Below, one piece after another: positions 44,148-52,457 of a stretch of DNA of 64,000 nucleotides. Position 1 is the stretch's first letter; every line of letters starts with the position of its first letter. The stretch is from Paludibacteraceae bacterium. Lineage in GTDB: Bacteria; Bacteroidota; Bacteroidia; Bacteroidales; Paludibacteraceae. The translations under genes were made by a program, and so were the position numbers. The stretch spans positions 39,535-103,534 of the forward strand of contig JAGCWA010000013.1 in the NCBI GenBank assembly GCA_017962085.1, read 5' to 3'. The notes under the pieces were generated by a model. The model ran no database searches and was not told the origin of the DNA. It was given only the letters and a program-made list of their open reading frames with translations.

Positions 44148-45545
44148 ATGAAGAAAACATTCATAACGAATATTCCTGACCGCCCCGGCTCCTTCCTGAA
44201 AATGGTAAGGATCATATCGGAACTGGGCCTTAACATCACCCGCGTCAGCTACAACAACGCGATCGACACCCATACCCTCTTCGTGGAGGTCTCCGGCGAG
44301 GAGAAGCTGGTGGCGAAGGCTTACGACGAGCTGAAGACGGACGGGTTCCTCTTCAAGGACGATAACGCGAACGTGATCCTGATGGAGTTCAAGATGCAGG
44401 ACCGCCCTGGAGTGCTGTTGCCGGTCTTGGAGCTCATCAACCGTTATAACTTCAACATCTCCTACATCAGTTCGCAGGAGAACAGCACGCCTTACCAGTA
44501 TTTCCGCATGGCGCTCTACATCGACGATCCGTTCAAGGTCGACGAGTTCCTGAAGAGCGTGACGGACCTGTGCGAGGTGCGCATCATCACGTACGACAAG
44601 ACGGAGAAGAACCTGGACAACACGGTGTTCTACATCTCCTTCGCCAACGGAGCCGCCAAGAAACTGGACTTGGAACGGAAGGACATCAACGAGCTGATCG
44701 CCAACTCCAACCTGGTGATGCAGCTTCTGGACGACAAGAACCAGAGCCCGCACAAGACCTTCGAATACATCGCCAAGTTCGCCGACCTGCTGAGCAAATA
44801 CCGTGGATTGAACTTCAACCCGCGCGTCTCCTGCAAAACCTACAAGGACTACACCATCCACTGCATCGAGCCTGAGTGCGGGTCGAACGTCTACGTGATC
44901 ACGAACAAGAAGGGGTATGTCTGTGTGGATAGCGGGTTCGCCATCTACAAGGAGGAGATGGTCAAGCTCCTCAGCGTCATGTTCGAGGATTTCTGTTCCA
45001 AGCCTAAGAGCCTGATCGTCACACATCCGGACATCGATCATTTGGGCATGGTCTCCCTCTTCGACACGATCTACGTGAACCGCTCCATGTATGAGAATTT
45101 CCAGCTGGAGAACGCTTCACAGCCTAACTTTAGGGAGCAATACAAACAGCATGAACCTTACGTGAAAATCAGCAAGATATTGTCCCACTACACACCTCCG
45201 GAGATGTCCCGGTTAGCGGTCGTGGAGGAGGAAGAGCATGCGGCAGGCATATTGGCCGGTAGCCAGACCATCCACGGCATGGATTTTAAGTTCTACAATG
45301 GCAACGGAGGTCATAGCAAAGGGGAGATGGTGATTCTTTTGGACAATATCCTTTTCACAGGCGATATCCTTGTGAATCCCGCAGGCTACACGGCGGAGCA
45401 GAAGGAGTTCAACCATCTGGCGCCTTACCTGATGACGAGCGTGAACATGGATTCCGAGCTGGCGAAAAAGGAACGCCTGCAGTTGGAGGCTATGCTGAAC
45501 AAGGAGATGGATGTCTGCTACGGGCACGGTGCCCCTTCTTGGTAA
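44148..45545 (+). CDS. ACT-ACT-metallo-beta-lactamase fold fusion protein
   Basis: A 465-residue cytoplasmic protein. Residues 1-70 and ~75-150 are two ACT domains (NIPDRPGSFLKMVRIISELG; FKMQDRPGVLLPVLELINRY), the type that binds amino acids. A helical linker leads to an MBL-fold hydrolase from ~225: the metal motif THPDIDHLG (H293, D295, D297, H298; an HxDxDH variant), NGGHSKGEMVILL, FTGDILVNPAG and the closing CYGHGAPSW. This suggests a ligand-regulated hydrolase; neither ligand nor substrate can be named. It ends one base before the convergent barrel gene. Confidence 0.85.
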   Translation: MKKTFITNIPDRPGSFLKMVRIISELGLNITRVSYNNAIDTHTLFVEVSGEEKLVAKAYDELKTDGFLFKDDNANVILMEFKMQDRPGVLLPVLELINRYNFNISYISSQENSTPYQYFRMALYIDDPFKVDEFLKSVTDLCEVRIITYDKTEKNLDNTVFYISFANGAAKKLDLERKDINELIANSNLVMQLLDDKNQSPHKTFEYIAKFADLLSKYRGLNFNPRVSCKTYKDYTIHCIEPECGSNVYVITNKKGYVCVDSGFAIYKEEMVKLLSVMFEDFCSKPKSLIVTHPDIDHLGMVSLFDTIYVNRSMYENFQLENASQPNFREQYKQHEPYVKISKILSHYTPPEMSRLAVVEEEEHAAGILAGSQTIHGMDFKFYNGNGGHSKGEMVILLDNILFTGDILVNPAGYTAEQKEFNHLAPYLMTSVNMDSELAKKERLQLEAMLNKEMDVCYGHGAPSW

Positions 45546-45546
45546 A

Positions 45547-46398
45547 TTACCATTTGCCGGAAGTGCCTCTGTCGGAGCCTTTTGACGGGAAGACGGAGAC
45601 TCCAAATTTCGCGCCCACGTTCATCGGCACGCATTTGTCCGTCAAATCGCTATTGAGGATACCATGGTAGTTATTCCCCTCCATGGATTCGTGGTGCTCC
45701 GCAATGTCCGTCACACCCTTCGAGAAGTAGAATCCGCAATGGAGCCAAGTAGTTTCATTGATTTTAAAACAGAACATCATATCCGCGAAGATGGAGGTAC
45801 AAATCGTATTGGTGGCGATATCCCCTTTCCTTTTTTGCTTATCCACATATAATCCGTGGTGAGGCAGGTCACGCACCTCCGTGTCCATATTCCCGCCGAA
45901 ATAGGCCCTGGTCTCAATCGTACCGTCCGTCATCTGGTAGCTCTTGATGACCGGCACGCCCAACTTCGCACCCGCACCGAGCACGAGGCACACCGTCCTG
46001 CCCATCTTCACCTTGCCATAGACTCCCACAGGCAATTCCGCCATCAGCAGGGTCTGTTTCTCCTTCCAATCGTTGAAGATGGTGCGGAGCGTGTAAGGAC
46101 CGCCCACGACAGGGTCGTTGATCTCCGACTCGAATGTCTCGTTGATCTCCGTCGAAGCATTATGGTAATCAATGCCCACTCCTGCGCCAAGGCCTACAAC
46201 TCCCTTGAAGAAATATTGGTATTGGCACTGGAACAGCACGCCTCCGCCAGGATGGGAGGTTCCGACCTTGGTCTCGTATTGGATAGGGTGAAAGCCTCCC
46301 CCCAAGGAGACGTTGATCTGCGTGTTCTCTGCGTACAAACCGCCCGTCCAACCGAGTAGTGCGGCTACCAACACGATGGTTGCTATTGTCTTGTTCAT
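45547..46398 (-). CDS. Putative outer-membrane beta-barrel partner of the giant adhesin
   Basis: A 283-residue protein with signal peptide (MNKTIATIVLVAALLGWTGG, cleaved near YAE) and alternating strand pattern with glycine-rich turns: INVSLGGGFHPIQYETKVG, GLGAGVGIDYHNAS, CLVLGAGAKLGVPV and WLHCGFYFSKGVTDI. It ends in a basic tail rather than the usual aromatic residue. Resembles the small OmpA-like barrel families of Bacteroidota. It is 12 bases downstream of the adhesin gene on the same strand, echoing the adhesin/PorP-SprF pairs of gliding bacteria, but PorP/SprF hallmarks were not seen. Confidence 0.7.
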   Translation of the reverse strand: MNKTIATIVLVAALLGWTGGLYAENTQINVSLGGGFHPIQYETKVGTSHPGGGVLFQCQYQYFFKGVVGLGAGVGIDYHNASTEINETFESEINDPVVGGPYTLRTIFNDWKEKQTLLMAELPVGVYGKVKMGRTVCLVLGAGAKLGVPVIKSYQMTDGTIETRAYFGGNMDTEVRDLPHHGLYVDKQKRKGDIATNTICTSIFADMMFCFKINETTWLHCGFYFSKGVTDIAEHHESMEGNNYHGILNSDLTDKCVPMNVGAKFGVSVFPSKGSDRGTSGKW

Positions 46399-46410
46399 TT
46401 TCTTCTTTTG

Positions 46411-49400
46411 TTATTTAACCAATATCTTACAATTGATGTTCTTTCCGTCATTCACGGTGAGCACCACCACATATTCCCCTGCAGGGAGCGTCAGCATAGT
46501 CTCTTTGTTCACCGACTTCTTCATCCATTCCACCGTACCGTTCGTATGGTATACCACCAATCGGGCATTCTCCAACTGCGAGTTGTCGAGACCGTTGATG
46601 GTGATGGTGACCCTTTCGTACCTCCGGGCAGGGTTTGGCGTGGCGGTGACGGAGACTTCCATGATCTCTTTGCTGAAGAATTTCGGCTCGATGAAATATT
46701 TAGCGCCTTGCTTTTCGGTGACCTGAACCATGTATTCACCGCCCAATCCATTGAGGTCGCAGTAATACTGGAGGGTGGCTCCCTCTATCACCTTTCTGTT
46801 CTTATACCATTGATAGGTGGCGAATTGTTTCCCTTCGTTCAGACAGATGAGCAGGTCGTTCCACCGTTTCTGGTAGAAGCTCTCCGCCCCATTGTCTTCC
46901 CTTACCACATGGAAGGTGAAGGTTCCTTCGGACGATGCCCCGAACCTATCGTGGACGTTCAACGAAGCGGTATATTCCCCTGGAGAGAGATTGCCTGGGA
47001 TGGTAAGGTATGCCACACCCTCCTCTTTGAGCGTGTCGGCACAGATACGGGCACCTCCCCTGGTGAAGTCGTAACGGGAGACCTCACCTTGCGACAAACT
47101 GTATAATATCTCTATCGTCTCGTTCGGTTTTCCTAATAACAGGGAATCCACGATGGTAAGATCTCCTAATCGAGGCGAATACTGCATGGTGAGTTGGTAA
47201 CGAATGATGCTGTCGCAACCCTGCACCGTCTGTAACGTGTCATTCCACTGCGCATCCTCCGTAATGGCTTTGCCCTGCCAGAAGAAGGTGTCGAGAGCGG
47301 TGACGGACGAGTCACGAACCGCTCCACGAAGAATCGTAAGGTGGTAACGAACAATACTGTCGCAACCTTGCGCGGCTTGCAATGTTTCGCTCCAAACCGT
47401 ATCCTCGAAGAAGGTCACGTCCCGGTAAGTAAACGACCCGCAGACAGACAGGAACGAGTCTGTGGCAACCGTTCTTCCGATGGTGATGGCATAGCGGATG
47501 ATACTGTCGCATCCATGGGCGGCGGAGAACGTGTCGCTCCTCAGGCAACTCTCCCTCAACATCTCCCCATGCCAAGGCAATGAGTCGCAGGCGAAGATGG
47601 AGGAATCCTTCACGACGCTATGGTGGATAGTGAAGTGATGGTAGAACAAGCTCGTACAACCTTTATCCAGATACGTGGTGTCGCACAAGAGAGTGTCTTG
47701 GGTGATCCGTATTCCTTCCCATACGATGGAGTCACAGGCGACGTTCTCGTCCTCAATGACAGCACCATCAAAGAAATATATTATACAACGGGTAATACTG
47801 TCACATCCATGGACGGTCTGCAGGGTGTCGTACAAAATGGTGTCTTTGTAGATGGTTGTGCCGCGCCACGTAAATGGATCGCAGGAATGGACTAACGTGT
47901 CCCTTATCGCCACACTTTGGATGGTATAATGATAGCGGATAATACTGTCGCAGCCGTGGAGGGTCGGATAAACTTCTTCATCCTCAAAATACATAATTGA
48001 TTCCTCTCCTTGCTTGGCCAATTCACAGGTGGTGATGAAGGTGTCCCTGACCATTTCATGTCCGATGATAACAGTGTAATGGATAATGCTGTCGCAGCCT
48101 TGCGCATTGACCAACGTGTCATAGAGTTCCGCATTTTCTCCAATAGTGATGTTCTTCCAAGGGAAAAACTCACAAGCGTAGACAGTGGAATTCTTCCATG
48201 TCCGATGGTGGATGTTAAGATGATAGCGGACGATGCTGTCACACCCTTGTCCGGCAAGCAGTGTGTCGCTCCACTCCATGCTCTCCCTGACGACCTTACC
48301 GTTCAGCAAGAAGGAGTCGCAGGCGGATATGACGCTGTCCCGCACCATCTTATCACCTATGGTGAGATGGTAATGGATGATGCTGTCGCAACCATGGACG
48401 GATTGCAGACTATCGTCCCAGTCGGTGCTCTCCTTGAAGGTGATGTTTTTCCACACGATGGAGTCGCAGGCGAATAGCTGGCTATCCCGCTCCGTCCGCT
48501 GATGGAGGGTGAGGTGGTAACGGACGATGCTATCGCACCCTGCGGCGGATACGGAAGTGTCGTTCCACACACTACTCTCCTTGAAAAGCAATCCTCTCCA
48601 CGGGAAGGAGTCGCAAGCCTCCACCGCGCTATCCCGCAGGATGGTATGGCTGAGGGTAAGGTGGTATTGAATGATGCTATCACATCCGAAGATGGTTTGG
48701 AGCGTGTCGTTCCATGATGAATTTTCCTTGATGGACCTGCCCCGCCATAGGAAAGAGTCGCAAGCGGTGACAGTGGAATCGATAAGCTTTTTGTTGTGGA
48801 TCCTAACCTTGTAGCGGAGAATCGTTCCGCAGCCCTCCCCGGAAGCTATGGTATCGTTCCAAGTAGTGTCCCGCAGATAAGCGACATCCCCTACCATCAC
48901 TTTTTCACAGCCTTCCAGCAGGGTATCCTTCAGCTCCTTTTCACCGATGGTGAACTTATAACGCGCGATGCTGTCGCACCCGTAGATGGTTTGGAGCGTG
49001 TCCGTCCACACAGTGCTTTCCGTGATGGTTTTTCCCCGCCATGTGTAAGGCACGCAAGAGAACACGGAAGAGTCGCTGGAGGCGCCATAGTGGATGAATA
49101 CTTTATAGTGGATGATGGAGTCGTTACCCGCCTCATGATGGGTGGTGTCGGTCCATTCCGTACTTTTCATGATGTTACGCCCGTTTATCGAGTAGGAGTA
49201 GCAGGAATGTATGGTCGTGTCACATAGCGCGATAGAATCGTATGTGGCAATATAGGTGTAAATACCGCTAGAGGTCAGCTCCTTCGGGGTTGGATACCAT
49301 CCCTTGAATTTGTAAATGAAACGGTCGTTGTCCGCTTTTTTAGGCGTAACCCCCTTAAACTGTGGGAGAGTGCCACACGGAATAGTGTCCTGCATGAGCA

Positions 49401-50790
49401 CTAAGCTATCGGCACTCATGAAGATGACGACAGGACTATAAACAAGGTTGAAGTTAGGAGGCACGGCTGAGGGGCCCTTCTTATCATAAGTGGAGCCGCA
49501 AGGGAAGATGAACGTTCCATTTTGGTTCATGTTCCTCACCCAGTTGTATGTAGGACTAATGCCTGTTTTTTCCAATGATTCGCATCCCACCTTGATGTAG
49601 GTGATGTTCTCACATCCCGAGAACATGTTCGCGTAACACGACGCTATCAGTTCGGAGGCAGGAAGGTAAGGCGCCTCCTGCAATGATTTACAATCTCGGA
49701 ACATGCCAAAGTAGCAATAGTCATCCAATGTGGTGGCGGGGAGCTCTGGTGCCTTGCGGAGATTAGTGCAACCATTGAACATCTCTCTGTAGCAGCCACT
49801 GTCCATCACTTGTGCCTTGAGGACAGGCGCCTCTATAAGGTTGGTACACTTGGAAAACATGGAGAAGTAACACTCCTCGGCCACCTCCGTCGCCGGCAGT
49901 TCCGGAGCATACGTGAGGCTGGAACATCCTTGAAACATTCCACAGTAACATCTGCGCACCACCTCAGTGGCAGGCAGTTCCGGAGGTGTCGTCAGGGAGG
50001 TACATTCATGGAACATGTAATTGTAGCAGAGATCCGCCAACGTCGTACATGAGAGCTCAGGCGAACGGACGATGGCGCACCGTTCGAACATCATCAGGTA
50101 ACACTCTTTCGCCAACGTAGTGGCAGGGAGTTCCGGTGCTTGAACAAGGCTTGTGCAACCAGAGAACATGATCGCGTAGCATCGATACGCCATCGTTTTA
50201 GCCGACAGTACCGGAGCTTTCGTGAGGTTGGCACATTCGGCGAACATGGATTCGTAGCAATACTCCTCCAGTTCAGTGGCGGGCAGCTCGGGTGCCTCCT
50301 TGATGCCAGATCCGTAGAACATGTTCTTGTAGCAGGACGGCGCCAACGTGGTGGCTGGCAGTTCCGGCGCTTGAACGAGGCCCTCGCATTCGTCGAATAG
50401 TCCGTAGAAACACTTTTCGCAAGGAATCTCCAAGGAAGTGCCCTCCCCGTCGATTAGGCTCATGACGCTTCCGCTGGCGGCTACCTGTCCAGTTATCGTG
50501 AAATTCGTGTAGTTCTCTATCGTGTTGAAAATACCCGATGGATTATTTCCTCGGAAATATACCTTGTCTCCTGTTAGTGGCAACTCAACAGAACCGGAAG
50601 TGATCGCTTTCCAAGAGGCCTCTTCGTCAGGGGTGTAAGAATATTCTATGTTTGGCACAAATTCCTCTTTTTCCCTTAGTCCAACAGACGAATTGTCTGT
50701 CAAGGCAGTGAAACATAGGTAATTCTGGGCATTAGCCGCACCCACGGCAGAGAACAAAATAGCCCATAATAGGAGAATCTTAAATCGCAT
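46411..50790 (-). CDS. Giant BspA-like repeat adhesin with T9SS sorting domain
   Basis: A 1459-residue secreted protein. After a signal peptide (to AQ, residue 22) comes a head domain (23-140, NYLCFTALTDNSS ... GSVMSLIDGEG). Residues 141-396 hold ten ~26-residue repeats (APELPATELEEYCYESMF type). After a short bridging region with GTFIFPCGS and a WYP motif, residues ~524-1205 hold about fourteen ~49-residue repeats of the ACDSFPWRG ... GCDSIVRYHLTL type. The end (from ~1378) is a type A T9SS CTD (TATPNPARRYERVTITING). Probably a surface adhesin. First gene of an operon with the barrel gene at 45547. Confidence 0.9.
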   Translation of the reverse strand: MRFKILLLWAILFSAVGAANAQNYLCFTALTDNSSVGLREKEEFVPNIEYSYTPDEEASWKAITSGSVELPLTGDKVYFRGNNPSGIFNTIENYTNFTITGQVAASGSVMSLIDGEGTSLEIPCEKCFYGLFDECEGLVQAPELPATTLAPSCYKNMFYGSGIKEAPELPATELEEYCYESMFAECANLTKAPVLSAKTMAYRCYAIMFSGCTSLVQAPELPATTLAKECYLMMFERCAIVRSPELSCTTLADLCYNYMFHECTSLTTPPELPATEVVRRCYCGMFQGCSSLTYAPELPATEVAEECYFSMFSKCTNLIEAPVLKAQVMDSGCYREMFNGCTNLRKAPELPATTLDDYCYFGMFRDCKSLQEAPYLPASELIASCYANMFSGCENITYIKVGCESLEKTGISPTYNWVRNMNQNGTFIFPCGSTYDKKGPSAVPPNFNLVYSPVVIFMSADSLVLMQDTIPCGTLPQFKGVTPKKADNDRFIYKFKGWYPTPKELTSSGIYTYIATYDSIALCDTTIHSCYSYSINGRNIMKSTEWTDTTHHEAGNDSIIHYKVFIHYGASSDSSVFSCVPYTWRGKTITESTVWTDTLQTIYGCDSIARYKFTIGEKELKDTLLEGCEKVMVGDVAYLRDTTWNDTIASGEGCGTILRYKVRIHNKKLIDSTVTACDSFLWRGRSIKENSSWNDTLQTIFGCDSIIQYHLTLSHTILRDSAVEACDSFPWRGLLFKESSVWNDTSVSAAGCDSIVRYHLTLHQRTERDSQLFACDSIVWKNITFKESTDWDDSLQSVHGCDSIIHYHLTIGDKMVRDSVISACDSFLLNGKVVRESMEWSDTLLAGQGCDSIVRYHLNIHHRTWKNSTVYACEFFPWKNITIGENAELYDTLVNAQGCDSIIHYTVIIGHEMVRDTFITTCELAKQGEESIMYFEDEEVYPTLHGCDSIIRYHYTIQSVAIRDTLVHSCDPFTWRGTTIYKDTILYDTLQTVHGCDSITRCIIYFFDGAVIEDENVACDSIVWEGIRITQDTLLCDTTYLDKGCTSLFYHHFTIHHSVVKDSSIFACDSLPWHGEMLRESCLRSDTFSAAHGCDSIIRYAITIGRTVATDSFLSVCGSFTYRDVTFFEDTVWSETLQAAQGCDSIVRYHLTILRGAVRDSSVTALDTFFWQGKAITEDAQWNDTLQTVQGCDSIIRYQLTMQYSPRLGDLTIVDSLLLGKPNETIEILYSLSQGEVSRYDFTRGGARICADTLKEEGVAYLTIPGNLSPGEYTASLNVHDRFGASSEGTFTFHVVREDNGAESFYQKRWNDLLICLNEGKQFATYQWYKNRKVIEGATLQYYCDLNGLGGEYMVQVTEKQGAKYFIEPKFFSKEIMEVSVTATPNPARRYERVTITINGLDNSQLENARLVVYHTNGTVEWMKKSVNKETMLTLPAGEYVVVLTVNDGKNINCKILVK
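47176..49221 (-). repeat. Array of ~14 CDSI repeats inside the adhesin
   Basis: Each unit is ~49 residues (about 147 bases) with consensus CDSFxWRGxxIxESxxWxDT, then GCDSIIRYHLTI, then a short link with DSxV. Copies diverge at the edges (the first lacks the Trp and the ninth is irregular) but keep the GCDSI core. The paired cysteines suggest one disulfide per unit. Confidence 0.85.
49603..50421 (-). repeat. Array of ten 26-residue LRR-like repeats inside the adhesin
   Basis: Consensus APELPATxLxxxCYxxMFxGC then a 5-residue link ending in L and T or V. The same repeat builds both arrays of the protein at 52458-54989. The first and last units are degenerate caps. Confidence 0.85.
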
Positions 50791-50891
50791 TGCTTAAATT
50801 ATCGTTTATTTTTTATCAATAAAAAGACACACTACACTGAGGGATAAATTATCATGTGGATTATTTCCCTTCATTCATCCGAAATTCGTTG

Positions 50892-50899
50892 CAAAATTA
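50892..50899 (-). promoter_or_regulatory. -7 promoter box (TAATTTTG) for the adhesin operon
   Basis: Exact TAnnTTTG match 102 bases upstream of ATG 50790. Confidence 0.4.
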
Positions 50900-51198
50900 T
50901 AGATTTTTAACCGAATAAACCGTGTTTTTTGAAAAAAACAACACAATGGACAACGTATTTTTATTGCAACATGCTAAACAAAAGAGGGAAGGGATGCGCC
51001 ATCGTCCATTTCCTCAAGGAAAGAGTGGGACTATCCAGCAAACAAACAGATATGCGTACCAATCCTCACACAAAACATTTTCATAACTCATTATTTTTTA
51101 CGAACTTTGCGATGATGGAATATTTTCCCATGGTCCACACAGGCAAGGGATGCGCCAATCAACATTACCCAAGAAAAAACAATAACGATCCATAAGCA
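50900..51198. other. Intergenic stretch without a convincing gene
   Basis: Contains a 13-base direct repeat AAGGGATGCGCCA at 50989-51001 and 51145-51157, and a variant -7 box GAACTTTG at 51102-51109 for the gene at 51199. A 73-88 codon open frame covers it but has no ribosome-binding site, no signal and mixed composition, so it is not called. Confidence 0.4.
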
Positions 51199-52392
51199 AT
51201 GATGATCCATAAATATTTTATTCACAAAACCGCATTAGCGGTCATGCTGGTTCTTTGTATTTCTCCCCTCACAAGAGCCGAATATAAATTTAACACAATC
51301 ACATCTCCCTTTAAGATCGAACTGAAAAAGGATGTCAAGGACTTTAAACTGAAGGGTCCAGTGAAAACCGTGGAGGACTCTGTCAACAAACTGACTTTCA
51401 ACAGGAAAGGCCAATTGATTCGCCACGAAGTCAACGGATTATTCGAAGAGCTCATCTACGATAACAATGGAAATCTTTTAAACGATTTCCTGTTTGCCTA
51501 CGGACAATATTTCGAGTCGGAGCTCACGAAAAAATATGCGCCTCAGTCTGAATTACTCAAGGAGATAATGGATAAAGAGAAAAAGATCGACAACAAAGAC
51601 GTTTGCGTCACAGTGGAAAAGGATGACAACTCTCTGAACAATAGAATACCACACTGGAACATAGTGCAACTGGTTTCGTACAAGTACACAACGAACCAAA
51701 AGGTCAAGGAGTTGAAAGTGATACCCAAAGACCTTATGGTGAAAAATTCATATGAATTCATCTATGAATACGACAACAATGATAGCCTTGCCCAATATAC
51801 TATACTTGGGAACAAGGATTTTCTCAACGCAAAAAAATACACTTACAAAGACAACCTATTGATCGCGGACACCGTTATCAACATCTATAAAGAGGTGGGG
51901 GTAATTTCAACTTATGAGTACTATGATAATAGAAAGCTAAAACAGAAAAACACTAAACACACGTCCAGCCTCCTGAGCAACGACACAGTCAGCTACCGAT
52001 ACAACCCAAAGGGTGAGTTGATAGAGCAAACGACAAAGATTGGGAATTTTACACGGACCGAAAAGTACACCTATACCGAGCAAGGCAAGGAAACCATTCA
52101 CCTAGAGAATGACACTATTCATGAAAAGGAACTCATAAACAACGACAACGAATTGGTTTACAGATATATATACAATCGCAAGGGCGAAATATGGTTCAGC
52201 TTAACCCAAACATTCGACAAATGGGGCAACGTCATTGAACAGAAGAGTGGATTCAAGGGATCGGATCCTACCATTGACAAATGCGAATACACCTACGACT
52301 CGTATGGGAACATCACGACCATGAAGGTCAATGGAAAAGTAAAGGAGCGTTATCGCTACACCTACTATAAACCGGTCAAGAAGGGGAAATAG
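51199..52392 (+). CDS. Secreted YD/RHS-repeat-like protein
   Basis: A 397-residue protein with a signal peptide (LAVMLVLCISPLTRA) and a run of strand pairs in the style of YD/RHS or toxin-WG repeats: EELIYDNNGNLLNDF, EFIYEYDNNDSLAQYT, YRYNPKGELIEQTTKI, TYDSYGNITTMKVNGK. Repeats are short and irregular. Such modules form beta-solenoid or shell structures; the polymorphic toxin core of true RHS proteins is absent. It is single, converging on the BspA-like gene at 52458. Localisation beyond the inner membrane is likely but not determined. Function unknown. Confidence 0.7.
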   Translation: MMIHKYFIHKTALAVMLVLCISPLTRAEYKFNTITSPFKIELKKDVKDFKLKGPVKTVEDSVNKLTFNRKGQLIRHEVNGLFEELIYDNNGNLLNDFLFAYGQYFESELTKKYAPQSELLKEIMDKEKKIDNKDVCVTVEKDDNSLNNRIPHWNIVQLVSYKYTTNQKVKELKVIPKDLMVKNSYEFIYEYDNNDSLAQYTILGNKDFLNAKKYTYKDNLLIADTVINIYKEVGVISTYEYYDNRKLKQKNTKHTSSLLSNDTVSYRYNPKGELIEQTTKIGNFTRTEKYTYTEQGKETIHLENDTIHEKELINNDNELVYRYIYNRKGEIWFSLTQTFDKWGNVIEQKSGFKGSDPTIDKCEYTYDSYGNITTMKVNGKVKERYRYTYYKPVKKGK

Positions 52393-52457
52393 TCTTCACG
52401 GCAACGTTTCGGAGACCCTATCCGTTCTCTCAAAGCAGAGGAGAGGCAACAGACTCC

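Noticed and set aside
45547-46398. PorP/SprF identity for the barrel next to the adhesin
   Set aside because: The family start (QQDPQFSQYM-like) and the plug-like N-terminal pattern are absent.
50929-51195. 73-88 codon frame between the adhesin and the YD-repeat-like gene
   Set aside because: TTG start or weak internal ATG, no signal, mixed composition; likely noncoding leader sequence with a direct repeat.
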